From NCBI GenBank assembly GCA_034422315.1, contig DAOUJT010000006.1, forward strand, positions 35,011 to 99,010: 64,000 nucleotides of DNA, given 5' to 3'. Under the pieces are notes generated by a model. It was given only the letters and a program-made list of their open reading frames with translations, did not search any database and was not told the DNA's origin. Origin of the DNA: UBA11872 sp034422315. Lineage in GTDB: Bacteria; Chloroflexota; UBA11872. Position numbers and translations under genes: made by a program. Positions 35,307 through 43,649 of the stretch are shown in pieces (positions within the stretch are counted from its first letter, which is position 1; every line of letters begins with the position of its first letter).

Positions 35307-36332
35307 ATGTCCCCACACCGCATCGGGATCATGGGCTGCGGCCCCCGTGGCCGCGCCTTTGCCGCCGCAATCGCGTCCCTGGACGCTGCCGACCTGGTGC
35401 TTTGTGTGGACGACGATCCGGCGGCGGCCCGCGCGTGCGCCAGTGCGTGCGGGGGAACCGCGGCCCCGAGTTGGACCGACCAGGCCCTGGACACGCTCAT
35501 CATGGCGGCCCCACGCCCGGACTCCCCCAGCCTGGCGGCCGCCGCGGGGGACAGCCTCCGGGTGTTGGCCGACCCGCCGCTGGCTCGCGGCGTCGTGGAC
35601 GCACGTCGCACGGTCCGCGCCGTACACAACGCGCCCGCCCAAGTTGGCCTGGGGTTCGACTGGCGCTTCGAGCCGCTGGTGCGACTGCTGCGCGCCCTGA
35701 CGCCACGGCCCTTGTTCGTCCATTTGTCCCTAGCCGTCGATCCCGGCCCGCCGCAAGCTCCGGCGTCCGTCCGGGAGACCCTGTGGACGACGCCCCATCA
35801 CGCGCTGGACCTGCTGATGCACTTGTTCGACGGACCGCCGGCGGAGATCGTGGCCGACGGCGGCCCGCTGCCCAAGTCGCGGCACGAGACGGCAACGTCC
35901 CGTGTTCCCCCTCGTGCGGACGCGCTGCTGGCCGACCTCTATTTCGACCGCGAACGCCACGCCGCGCTCACGGTCGCCGGCGGGGGCGCGGACCCTGAAC
36001 TCGGCCCCGTCGTGCTGGACCTGACGGACGGTGTAACCCGCGTACGGGTCTGGTCGAACTGGACCGTCGCGGAAATCCTGCCGCTTGACGGCCGATCCCT
36101 GGACCCGCCGCTGCTGCCCGGCGTACGGCTGGAGCGCGAAGGTCGCACCCTGCTGGCGCGGGTCGAGGCGGAGGGCCAGGCGCTTCCCGCCCTGGTCCAA
36201 GCCTTCATCGCCCCTGAGCCGGTTGACGATCGGCTGGCCGGCGTGGCCGACGGCGCCCGGGCCGTGGCACTTACCCGTGCCGTGCTGGCCGCCGCCGCGT
36301 CGGGTCGCACCCAGACTCTGAGCGCCGCCTGA
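35307..36332 (+). CDS. Gfo/Idh/MocA-type oxidoreductase-like protein
   Basis: The 341-residue protein starts RIGIMGCGPRGRAFAAAI, a Rossmann nucleotide motif, then has LADPPLARGVVDARR where the family usually has EKP, and FDWRFEPLVRLLRAL. The usual Lys of the EKP motif is replaced (DPP), so catalytic activity is doubtful. A C-terminal beta domain is plausible. It is first of a rightward unit with nadD (1-bp gap), rsfS and a tiny membrane protein. The substrate is unknown. Confidence 0.75.
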   Translation: MSPHRIGIMGCGPRGRAFAAAIASLDAADLVLCVDDDPAAARACASACGGTAAPSWTDQALDTLIMAAPRPDSPSLAAAAGDSLRVLADPPLARGVVDARRTVRAVHNAPAQVGLGFDWRFEPLVRLLRALTPRPLFVHLSLAVDPGPPQAPASVRETLWTTPHHALDLLMHLFDGPPAEIVADGGPLPKSRHETATSRVPPRADALLADLYFDRERHAALTVAGGGADPELGPVVLDLTDGVTRVRVWSNWTVAEILPLDGRSLDPPLLPGVRLEREGRTLLARVEAEGQALPALVQAFIAPEPVDDRLAGVADGARAVALTRAVLAAAASGRTQTLSAA

Positions 36333-36333
36333 C

Positions 36334-36960
36334 GTGGACCGGCTGGGCGTCTACGGCGGCACGTTCGATCCCGTGCACTGCGGGCATCTGGCCGTGGCGC
36401 GCAGCGTGCGCGAGGCGTTCGACCTGGACCGCATCCTCTTCATTCCGGCGCGCCAGTCGCCGCTGCGCGCTCCGCCGCTGGCCTCGGCGCAGGACCGATT
36501 GGCCATGGTCCATCGAGCTATTGACGGCACACCGGGCTTCGAGGTCTCGGCCATCGACATCGAGCGGCCCGGACCGTCGTACATGGTCGACACGCTGCAA
36601 GGTCTGGCTTCCCAGCGGCCAGCGGCCGAGCCTTTCCTGATCCTTGGCGCGGATGCCCTGGATGAACTTCCAGCCTGGCGCCAGGCCGGACGGATTCTGG
36701 CGGCGGCGCAGATCATCACCGTGCCGCGGCCCGGACATTCCACGGAGATGCCGCGGAAGGTGCTGACCTTGCACCCGAACGCCGACCGGCGGATTCACCT
36801 ACACCGCATGCCGCCGGTGGACATCTCAGCCTCCCGGATCCGGGCTCAATGCGCGCGCGGGCGACCTGTCGACGCCTGGGTACCGCGGTCCGTGGCCGAA
36901 TACATCGCTGCTCACGACTTGTACGCCGACGACGGGACGGAGGCGCCAGGGGCGATATGA
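36334..36960 (+). CDS. nadD: Nicotinate-nucleotide adenylyltransferase
   Basis: NadD adenylates nicotinate mononucleotide in NAD synthesis. It has the nucleotidyltransferase motif GVYGGTFDPVHCGHLAVAR at the start, IPARQSPLR, LILGADALDELPAWR and the C-terminal ISASRIRAQCARG (the ISxxxIR motif). Length is 208 residues and the start is GTG 36334, directly after the upstream stop. The nadD-rsfS order is conserved in many bacteria. nadA lies 20 kb away. Confidence 0.93.
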   Translation: MDRLGVYGGTFDPVHCGHLAVARSVREAFDLDRILFIPARQSPLRAPPLASAQDRLAMVHRAIDGTPGFEVSAIDIERPGPSYMVDTLQGLASQRPAAEPFLILGADALDELPAWRQAGRILAAAQIITVPRPGHSTEMPRKVLTLHPNADRRIHLHRMPPVDISASRIRAQCARGRPVDAWVPRSVAEYIAAHDLYADDGTEAPGAI

Positions 36961-36985
36961 TTCAGCCGCCTGCCCGTATTCCGGT

Positions 36986-37336
36986 ATGCCTCTGAGCCCG
37001 ATCAAACTCGCGCGCCACATCGTGGATGCGGTGACCGCGCGCGGGACGGCGGATACCTTGCTGTTGGACATCCGCGGCCTGAGCGTCCTGGCGGACTACT
37101 TCGTCGTCACCACCGTTTCCAGCACGCCCCAGATGCGCGCCGTGCGCGACATGCTGGACCGCGAGTTGAAGGGCGTGGCCGGGCGACGGCCCCTCATTGA
37201 AGGCGAGGCGGCGGACGCCTGGGTGTTGGCCGACTTTGGCGATGTCGTCGTTCACGTATTTTCCGAGGACGGGCGGGCGTACTATCAATTGGAAGAGTTC
37301 TGGACGGAAGCGCCCGTCGTGCTGCGGGTTCAGTAG
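36986..37336 (+). CDS. rsfS: Ribosomal silencing factor RsfS
   Basis: RsfS (YbeB/Iojap) binds ribosomal protein L14 and blocks subunit joining in starvation. The 116-residue protein shows DTLLLDIRGLSVLADYFVVT, MRAVRDMLDREL, EGEAADAWVLADFGDVVVHV and YYQLEEFWTEAP. It follows nadD by 25 bp and precedes a 59-residue membrane protein. Confidence 0.93.
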   Translation: MPLSPIKLARHIVDAVTARGTADTLLLDIRGLSVLADYFVVTTVSSTPQMRAVRDMLDRELKGVAGRRPLIEGEAADAWVLADFGDVVVHVFSEDGRAYYQLEEFWTEAPVVLRVQ

Positions 37337-37344
37337 GATCGACG

Positions 37345-37524
37345 ATGCGTGACGTGAAGATGCTCCTGCTGGGTTTGGCGCTGGCCTTTCCCGCGGGCTT
37401 TGCGGCCGGCGTCGCGACCGCCTACGTTCTCACCTCCGAGCAGACATCCAACTTCCGGCGTGAAGTCGCACGCAAAGTCTTCGGCGTCGAGCCGGGCGTC
37501 GACTTCGAGTCACTTCACCAGTAA
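37345..37524 (+). CDS. Very small single-pass membrane protein (59 aa)
   Basis: ATG 37345 follows AGGAT, and the frame ends with TAA at 37522-37524. The N-terminus MRDVKMLLLGLALAFPAGFA leads into one hydrophobic helix of about 22 residues (AAGVATAYVLT), then a basic/acidic tail with RREVARKVFGVEPGVDFESL. It begins 8 bp after rsfS, so it is almost certainly translated from the same mRNA. I do not recognise a family; YtxH-like small proteins are comparable in layout. Confidence 0.6.
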   Translation: MRDVKMLLLGLALAFPAGFAAGVATAYVLTSEQTSNFRREVARKVFGVEPGVDFESLHQ

Positions 37525-37569
37525 GCGCGATTCAGCTCGGGCCCGGAAGGAACTGACGGCAGGCGCCGA

Positions 37570-39897
37570 TCAACTTCGCAGCGCCGCGACCGTAACCCCG
37601 TCGCCGCCTTCGTTCAGCGGCGCGGGCGCGTGATTCCGAACCGAGGGGTGTCCGGTCAGAACCTCGGCCACCACCGCTCGCAGGGCGCCCGTGCCCTTGC
37701 CATGGATGATGCGCAGCGCGGCGGCGCCCTGGCGCAGCGCCTCGTCGACGCTGCGTTCCGCCATTTCGGCCGCCTCTTCGGCCCGCATGCCGCGAATGTC
37801 GATCTCCTGCGTCCCGCCGCCCGTGGGCGCGCGGCGAGGACGGCGCTTCGGGCGGGGTGACGCCGGGACCACGCGCTGAAGCCGAGCGCGGTCAAACGTG
37901 GCGCGAGCGCTGCCGATGGCGACCTCCACGGACTGATCCGTGATTCCCAGCACCAGGGCCCGGCCGCTGAACCCGTCGGCCTCCACCTCATCGCCGACGC
38001 GCACCTCAAGCGGGTCGCGCTGGGCAGGTTGCTGTGGCGGAGACGACGACGGGGCCAGTCGCTTCTCCGTCGCCGCCAGGCTGGTTCGCGCCGTACGCCG
38101 GGCGGCAGCCTGACCGGTGCGGGCCGCACGCCTCGCGTCCTGGAGCGCCTGGCGCGCGCCGCGCAGCAGTCCGCGCGCCTCTCGCCGCGCCTCCCGCAGG
38201 AGTGTCTCGCGTTCGCTGTCCAGTTCATCCATCTGCTTGTCGAATTCCCGGCGCGACCGTTCGGCGGCGCTGCGCGCCTGCGCGCTAGCGGTGCGTTCGC
38301 GTTCCGCGGCCGCTCGTTCGTTTTGTGCATCGACAATGGCGCGTTCCAGGTCCAGCGCCCCTTTCGACATGCGGGCGCGGGCGTCGTCGACGATCGCGGC
38401 GTCAATGCCGAGCCGGTCGGCGATTTCCAGGGCATTGCTGGACCCCGGAATGCCCAGGCGCAGGCGGTAGGTCGGGCGCAGGGTGGCGTGATCGAATTCC
38501 ACGCTGGCGTTGCGCGCCGCCGGGTGCGCCGCGGCGAAGGCCTTGAGGGCCGGATGATGCGTGGTGGCCACCACGGTCGCGCCGCGGTCGAGCAAGGCGT
38601 GAATGACGGCCTGGCCCAGCGCCGCGCCTTCGTCCGGGTCGGTACCGGCGCCGATCTCGTCCGCCAGCGCCAAAGCCCCCGTTCCGGCGGCCTCGACCAT
38701 GGCCCGCAGGTTGCGCACGTGCGAGGCGAACGTGCTGAGGCTGTGCTCAATGCTCTGCGCGTCGCCGATGTCAGCCACGACCCGCTCGAACACGGCCACC
38801 CGAGATCCGGCCTTGGCGGGGACATGCAGCCCACAGGCCGCCATCAGGTGCAACAGGCCGACCGTCTTGAGTGCCACGGTTTTGCCGCCGGTGTTGGCGC
38901 CGGTAATCAACAGCGCTCGCGCCTCAACGCCGTCGAGATGGACGTCGATGGGAACCGGCTGATCGAGCAGCGGGTGGCGCGCGGCTTGCAAGTCGAACGA
39001 CGTGTCGTCGCTCACTGCCGGCGAAATGGCGTGCGTAGCGATTGCATAGCGGGCCACCGCCAGGGTCCGGTCCAGGTCGGCCAGGGCCTGCACGGCGGCG
39101 TTGAGGGCCTGCCGCTCCGCGCCAACCGCCGCGGACAACTCAAGCAGGATGCGCTCGACTTCGCGGCGCTCGGCCACCTCCAGCGATCGGATCTCATTAC
39201 CCGCTTCGATCGCCGACAGCGGTTCCATGAAGACAGTGGCGCCGCTCGCTGAAACGTCGTGGACGACGCCCGGGAAGTCGCGTTGCCGTTCGCGCCGCAC
39301 CGGCACGGTCAGCCGCCCGCGGCGCTCGGTGACCAGGCGTTCGCGTAGTACGTCCGACGAGACCTGCTGAATCATGCGTTCCAACAGACGCGTCAGGCGC
39401 CCGCGCGCCCGCGCCAGCAGGCGTCGCAGGCGCGCCAGCTCCGGCGAGGCCTCGTCACGAACATTGGCTTCTTCATCGATGGCGGCCGAGATGCGACCTT
39501 CCAGATCCGGCGGATCGCCGGCGACCTCCACCAGCGACCAGAGGGCGGGGAGCTCGGCCGCCTGCCGGCCCACCGCCGCCACTGCCAGGCGCGTGGCGCG
39601 CAGGTGGTCGTGCACGTCCAGCAGGTCGGCCGGGTCCAGGCGCGAGCCGCGGGCCGCCCGCTCCGCCCGGTCGCGCACGTCCCGTGCGGCGCCCACGCTG
39701 AACGACGGGCTGACCTCGAGGAACTGACGACCCTCCAACGTCAGTTCCAGGCGGTCTCGAACCCTTGTGCGATCGGCGTCCGGGCACAGCGCCAGCACTC
39801 CGGCCCGCGCGGCCGAGAATGAGGCGTATTGGGCGACGCGTTCCAGCACCGCCGGCAGTTCCAGCAGGTCCCGGGTCTGGGAGTCGGCGACGTTCAT
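37570..39897 (-). CDS. mutS2: Endonuclease MutS2 (ribosome-rescue/anti-recombination ATPase)
   Basis: A 775-residue MutS2: N-terminal core/clamp (DLLELPAVLERVAQYASF), ATPase Walker A LITGANTGGKTVALKTVG, ALADEIGAGTDPDEGAALGQ (Walker B), VVATTHHPALKAFAA, a long Ala/Arg/Glu coiled coil (about 510-620), and a C-terminal Smr nuclease domain with EIDIRGMRAEEA and LRIIHGKGTGALR. MutS2 suppresses recombination and, in Bacillus, splits collided ribosomes. ATG 39897 is chosen over the TTG/ATG codons up to 39918. It converges on the rsfS unit. Confidence 0.93.
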   Translation of the reverse strand: MNVADSQTRDLLELPAVLERVAQYASFSAARAGVLALCPDADRTRVRDRLELTLEGRQFLEVSPSFSVGAARDVRDRAERAARGSRLDPADLLDVHDHLRATRLAVAAVGRQAAELPALWSLVEVAGDPPDLEGRISAAIDEEANVRDEASPELARLRRLLARARGRLTRLLERMIQQVSSDVLRERLVTERRGRLTVPVRRERQRDFPGVVHDVSASGATVFMEPLSAIEAGNEIRSLEVAERREVERILLELSAAVGAERQALNAAVQALADLDRTLAVARYAIATHAISPAVSDDTSFDLQAARHPLLDQPVPIDVHLDGVEARALLITGANTGGKTVALKTVGLLHLMAACGLHVPAKAGSRVAVFERVVADIGDAQSIEHSLSTFASHVRNLRAMVEAAGTGALALADEIGAGTDPDEGAALGQAVIHALLDRGATVVATTHHPALKAFAAAHPAARNASVEFDHATLRPTYRLRLGIPGSSNALEIADRLGIDAAIVDDARARMSKGALDLERAIVDAQNERAAAERERTASAQARSAAERSRREFDKQMDELDSERETLLREARREARGLLRGARQALQDARRAARTGQAAARRTARTSLAATEKRLAPSSSPPQQPAQRDPLEVRVGDEVEADGFSGRALVLGITDQSVEVAIGSARATFDRARLQRVVPASPRPKRRPRRAPTGGGTQEIDIRGMRAEEAAEMAERSVDEALRQGAAALRIIHGKGTGALRAVVAEVLTGHPSVRNHAPAPLNEGGDGVTVAALRS

Positions 39898-40040
39898 GCT
39901 CTGACCATCATTGTCCACAGTCGCCGACGGAGCAGGTCACCCAGCCAAGTCAGCAGACGCAGCCGAACGCCGCGAGCATGCGATGGCAGCACCCGGCGCC
40001 AGCGCTGGCGGCTCGGGATCCCGAAACGCCGGTGTGCGGT

Positions 40041-40349
40041 TTAGGGCTCCAGACGGAACGGCGGATAGCGGTCGGTCAGGCTCAGGAAGTAGGCGTTCAC
40101 TCGCAGGTTCCAGCGCAGGATCCCCACCTGGAAGTCAAAGAGGGCGCGCGGATAGGAACCCATGAACAGCACGGCGATCCAGCCAATCACGGCCGCGATG
40201 CTGGCAACGAACCCGAGGATCGAAAGCACCACAATGTGCGGAAGCAGTAGCAGGGCTTTGATCACGCCGGCAAGCAACGCCGCCAGCGCCAGCAGGCGCG
40301 AGGTTCGCTCCGGGTACTCGGCAACAACATCGAACGGGTAGTCGTCCAT
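40041..40349 (-). CDS. DUF4389 membrane protein
   Basis: A 102-residue protein: DYPFDVVAEYPERTSRLLAL, two hydrophobic stretches (about 22-45 and 48-66), then a signature YPRALFDFQVGILRWNLRVN and FSLTDRYPPF-type ending (FLSLTDRYPPFRLEP). This is the pattern of DUF4389, a family of unknown function common in Actinobacteria and Chloroflexota. I prefer ATG 40349, with GGTGGA upstream, over GTG 40373. Confidence 0.78.
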   Translation of the reverse strand: MDDYPFDVVAEYPERTSRLLALAALLAGVIKALLLLPHIVVLSILGFVASIAAVIGWIAVLFMGSYPRALFDFQVGILRWNLRVNAYFLSLTDRYPPFRLEP

Positions 40350-40511
40350 CAGTCCACCCAGTTCCTGGCTCACGTGTACTTGACTCTAGCCGAGACGGCT
40401 GACGCATGAACCAGAATGTCTTTCCAGCGCCGCGCGCCTACCCCAAAAGGACGGGAGGCGCCGCCGGTCCTACGAATCCGTGGCAAGCGCGGCACACGCG
40501 GGGCGTGAGGA

Positions 40512-41144
40512 CTAATTCCGCCGCGCGTCCAGCTTCTCCTGCAGGCGGCGCAGCGCCTGTTCCATGCGTAAGTCCAGCAACTCGCGCTCCAGCGACAGCA
40601 GATCGGCCAGCGAATCTGCTTCCAGCAGTCGCTGCGCGCTGCCCGGACCGGTCGGAATCCCGGCTGCGATCAGATGGGCCAGTTGCATGGGGTCGTCCGG
40701 CAGTTCGAACTCGGGCATGTAGCCGGCCTGGATCTCGATCATCAGGGTCACCAGCCGCTCGAAGCGCTCGCGCACGTCCTCGACGGCCTGCAATGTGGTG
40801 TCGTCGGAGTCGGCCGGCATGGGCGCCAGTTCCACCTCGCCAACGACATGCGGCTCCTCGGCCACGATGCGCTCGATCCGGAACCGCGTCTCACCCAATG
40901 CCAGCAGGTTGAAGCGGCCGTCGGGCAGGTATTCCACCTTCTCAACGCGTGCGGTGGTGCCGATCTTGTACGGGATGGCGGCAGGACCGACCTCCTCGCC
41001 CTCGGCGATCAGCACGACCCCGAAGACGCCTTCGGTCTCGATGCAGCGTCCCAGCATCGCCCGGTAGCGCGGCTCGAAAATATGCAGCGGCAGGCGCATG
41101 CCCGGAAACAGCACGGTATTGAGTGGAAACAAGTCAAGCCGCAT
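40512..41144 (-). CDS. LON substrate-binding-domain protein
   Basis: A 210-residue stand-alone LON domain, without the AAA+ or protease parts of Lon. MRLDLFPLNTVLFPGMRLPL at the start, HIFEPRYRAML, GVVLIAEGEEVG and YKIGTTARVEKVEYLPDGRF are the usual markers. The C-terminal 80 residues are helical (LADLLSLERELLDLRMEQAL). Function is unknown; a protein-binding role is usually assumed. The frame is open to 41228, but ATG 41144 begins the domain. Confidence 0.85.
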   Translation of the reverse strand: MRLDLFPLNTVLFPGMRLPLHIFEPRYRAMLGRCIETEGVFGVVLIAEGEEVGPAAIPYKIGTTARVEKVEYLPDGRFNLLALGETRFRIERIVAEEPHVVGEVELAPMPADSDDTTLQAVEDVRERFERLVTLMIEIQAGYMPEFELPDDPMQLAHLIAAGIPTGPGSAQRLLEADSLADLLSLERELLDLRMEQALRRLQEKLDARRN

Positions 41145-41281
41145 GCGGCAGTCTAGGCGGTAGGCGGCTGTAACGTTTGCCACATAGCCGGTGTCGTTTT
41201 GGCTGATACATTGAGGCGCCCTGACCACGAGAACCCACCGGACAGTCGCCCGAGGGCGGGCGCGGAGGCTTCCGGGCCGAC

Positions 41282-42172
41282 ATGAGCGACATCGCCATCC
41301 AGACCTGGGGCTTGACCAAGCACTACGGCGACGTTGAGGCCCTCACCGACCTGAATCTGGAAGTCCGTACCGGTGAGATCTTTGGCTACCTGGGGCCGAA
41401 CGGCGCCGGCAAGACCACCACCATCCGCCTGCTGATGGGCTTGATGCGGCCCACGCGCGGACGGGCCGCGGTGCTGGGCCTTGACGTGCACCGCGACGGA
41501 CCCGCCGCCCGCCGCACCATGAGCTTTCTGCCCAGCGACAGCAGCCTCTATGAGTTCATGAAGGTCGGACAGTACCTGGAAGCCTTCGGCAACCTGACCA
41601 ACGCGCCGCGGAAGCGGCGCGACGAGCTGACCGAGCGGCTGGAACTGGACACGTCCCGCAAGATCGGCGACCTCTCGATGGGCAACCGTCAGAAGGTCGT
41701 CGTGGTGCGGGCCCTACAAGAGGACGTGCCCGTCTACGTCGTCGATGAGCCAACGCGCGGTCTCGACCCGCTGGTGCAGCAGGAGTTCGGCAAGATCATC
41801 AGCGAGCTGCGCGACGAGGGCCGCACCGTGCTGCTATCCACCCACGTGTTGTCCGAGGCCGAAGCCCTCTGCGACCGCGTCGGCATCCTGCGCCTCGGGC
41901 GGCTGGTTCAAGTAGACACGGTCGCCGACCTCAGTGTCGCGCGGGTGCGACGCGTCACCGTCACCTTCGACGGCGAGGCTCCCGTCGACCTGGCAATTCC
42001 GGGCGTCAGTGACATCAGCGTCGAAGACGGCACGGCGCGCTTCGAGGTCAGCGGCTCGATCGATCCGGTCATCAAGGCGCTGGCGCGGTACACGGTGGTC
42101 GATCTGGAGACCGACGAGCCCAGCTTTGAGGAGTCGTTCCTCCAGCACTACGAAAGCGAGGGCGGCGCATGA
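41282..42172 (+). CDS. ABC transporter ATP-binding protein (ABC-2 exporter)
   Basis: A 296-residue nucleotide-binding subunit: Walker A GPNGAGKTTTIRLLMGLM, signature DLSMGNRQKVVVVRALQ (LSMGN in place of LSGGQ), Walker B VYVVDEPTRGLD, H-loop LLSTHVLSEAEAL. The C-terminal 80 residues are the accessory domain often seen in CcmA/DrrA-type exporters. The stop overlaps the permease start by 4 bp. The cargo (drug, lipid or polysaccharide) cannot be inferred. Confidence 0.9.
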   Translation: MSDIAIQTWGLTKHYGDVEALTDLNLEVRTGEIFGYLGPNGAGKTTTIRLLMGLMRPTRGRAAVLGLDVHRDGPAARRTMSFLPSDSSLYEFMKVGQYLEAFGNLTNAPRKRRDELTERLELDTSRKIGDLSMGNRQKVVVVRALQEDVPVYVVDEPTRGLDPLVQQEFGKIISELRDEGRTVLLSTHVLSEAEALCDRVGILRLGRLVQVDTVADLSVARVRRVTVTFDGEAPVDLAIPGVSDISVEDGTARFEVSGSIDPVIKALARYTVVDLETDEPSFEESFLQHYESEGGA

Positions 42173-42978
42173 ACCTCAGCATCATCCGCCTGACCCTGCG
42201 CACCCGCCGGCTGGCGACCTTTTGGTTTGACTTCGGGATCTTCGCGCTGGGCCTGCTGATCATGGGCCTGTGGCCGTTGTTTGCCGAAAACTGGGACGAC
42301 CTGACCCAGGCCATGGGCGGCAGTGAGGTCTTTGGCGGCACCCAGGTCGCGGGAGCGACGGCTCAGCAGAACACGTTCTACAGCTACTTCAGCTCGCAGT
42401 ACACCAGCACCCTCATGCTGGTGCTGGCCTATTTCGGCGTTTGGTTTGGGGCCGGGTTGATCACCCGCGACTTTGGATCCGGCACGCTGGACGTGCTGCT
42501 GTCGGCACCTATTAGCCGCACGCGTTTTTTGCTGTCGCGCATCGCGGCCCTGCTGATCCTCACGACCGTCGTCATGGCCGCTTCCTACGTTTCCATCATG
42601 ATCGGCGCGGCCATCTGGGCCAGCGAAGTTGACTTGGGCGCGCTTGAGTTGCTGCTGGTCCACCTGCAGATGCTGGTCTTTACGCTAGCCATTGCCGGCG
42701 GCGGGCTCCTGCTGGCCACGCTGATCCTGCAGCCCGGCCGAACCTACGGTCTGGCCGCCGGCATCATCGTCATCATGTTCGTGTTGCTGATCGTGGCGGA
42801 CATCGCCTCCAACCTGGAGTGGCTGGAGAAGGTCAGCATCTTCGGCTACTGGAACCCGGTGGACCAGTTGGGGCCCGGCGACTTCATCTGGCGAGACACC
42901 CTGGTGCTGGGGGTTACCGCGGTGGTTACGGCGGTCCTCGCGCTCGCCATCTTCCGGCGTCGCGATATCGTCGCCTGA
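42169..42978 (+). CDS. ABC-2 type transporter permease
   Basis: A 269-residue membrane protein with about six hydrophobic helices, including FDFGIFALGLLIMGLWPLF and, near the middle, GLITRDFGSGTLDVLLSAPI, the EAGT/LLSxPI-like motif of ABC-2 permeases. It is translationally coupled to the ATPase gene and forms a two-gene exporter. Confidence 0.88.
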   Translation: MNLSIIRLTLRTRRLATFWFDFGIFALGLLIMGLWPLFAENWDDLTQAMGGSEVFGGTQVAGATAQQNTFYSYFSSQYTSTLMLVLAYFGVWFGAGLITRDFGSGTLDVLLSAPISRTRFLLSRIAALLILTTVVMAASYVSIMIGAAIWASEVDLGALELLLVHLQMLVFTLAIAGGGLLLATLILQPGRTYGLAAGIIVIMFVLLIVADIASNLEWLEKVSIFGYWNPVDQLGPGDFIWRDTLVLGVTAVVTAVLALAIFRRRDIVA

Positions 42979-43057
42979 ATTCGGGCTGCCGCGGGCGCGC
43001 GGCATTGCGATACTCAGGGTTGCGTCACTCGTCCGAAGACCCCACGAAAGTCCTGCC

Positions 43058-43546
43058 TTGCCGCGCGCCGAGGGCTCGGAAACGCTCGGGCTCGGGGACC
43101 CCGCGCCCCGCTTCACCCTGCCGCTCGCTTCCGATCCCGACCAGCTCTGTGAGATTCCCGCCAGGGGCCAGTGGCAACTCCTGATATACCTCCGCCATAC
43201 CTGGTGACCCAACTGCCGGAGGTATCTGGCGCAGCTCGCGGGCGAGCTGGAGGAGTGGAAGCGACGCAAGGTGCGTATTGCGGGGGTGTACGGGCAGGGG
43301 CCCGAGGGCGTGCGGCGCTTCGCGAGAGGCTTGACGCTGCCGTTCCCGCTGCTGGCCGATCCCGACCGCGCCGCGATCCGCCGCTATGGCGTCTACGTTC
43401 GCGCCAATTTCGAGTCCTGGAACATCGCCCGTCCCAGCGTGTTCCTGGTCGATCCCAGCGGCCGCATCCGCTTCATCAGCGTCGGCGCCCACCAACGCGA
43501 CTGGCCGGATTCCGGCGACCTTCTCGCGATCATCGACAGCGCCTAA
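43058..43546 (+). CDS. Selenocysteine-containing redoxin (AhpC/TSA-like), UGA at the active site
   Basis: Read with one in-frame TGA (43205-43207) as selenocysteine (U), the frame from TTG 43058 to TAA 43546 gives a 162-residue thioredoxin-fold protein. It begins GLGDPAPRFTLPLA, the usual redoxin start; the active site is LRHTWUPNCRRYLAQL, matching the W-C-P-x-C pattern of AhpC/TSA-like redoxins with U at the first Cys; then comes VRIAGVYGQGPEGVRRF, FPLLADPDRAAIRRYGV, and RPSVFLVDPSGRIRF. All family landmarks on both sides of the TGA are in one frame, so a frameshift is not needed. A UxxC pair suggests a peroxidase or oxidoreductase. selB is in the window. The weak point is the TTG start, which has no clear ribosome site. 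A gene finder would call only the 3' part from 43271. Confidence 0.8.
43208..43249 (+). promoter_or_regulatory. Candidate bacterial SECIS element
   Basis: Two hairpins can form just after the UGA. A perfect 7-bp stem CAGCTCG/CGAGCTG (43232-43238 with 43243-43249) has loop CGGG, about 31 bases after the UGA. A competing stem pairs 43213-43220 with 43225-43234 around loop GGTA, about 13 bases after the UGA. Both have a G within the first two loop bases, as bacterial SECIS loops do. Which one is used is open. Confidence 0.5.
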
Positions 43547-43602
43547 GCCACCGCTAAGCGTTGCTCCGGTCTGGCTTCGATCCCGGTCGCCCCAAACACA
43601 TT

Positions 43603-43631
43603 TTGCGAGATTCGTACGTGTTACGTATGAT
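43603..43631 (+). promoter_or_regulatory. Promoter of the marR-ABC exporter operon
   Basis: TTGCGA (43603-43608) and TATGAT (43626-43631) are separated by exactly 17 bp; the -10 matches consensus at five of six positions, the -35 at four. Transcription would start near 43638, about 12 bases before the marR GTG. Confidence 0.65.
43612..43630. promoter_or_regulatory. Inverted-repeat operator overlapping the marR promoter
   Basis: TACGT-GTT-ACGTA forms a perfect 5-3-5 inverted repeat (43615-43627), extended to 43612-43630 with one mismatch. It covers the spacer and most of the -10, the right place for autorepression by the MarR protein encoded next. Confidence 0.6.
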
Positions 43632-43649
43632 TCGCCTATCGGATGATCT

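Noticed and set aside
42988..43003. GCCGCG/CGCGGC hairpin as terminator after the ABC-2 permease
   Set aside because: The stem is only 6 bp of very GC-rich sequence, common by chance in this genome, and no T-run follows.
43058..43546. Redoxin gene as a pseudogene broken by a nonsense mutation or frameshift
   Set aside because: Only one stop interrupts the frame, both halves keep intact motifs in the same frame, and the TGA is exactly at the redox Cys with selB in the window. Selenocysteine is the simpler reading.
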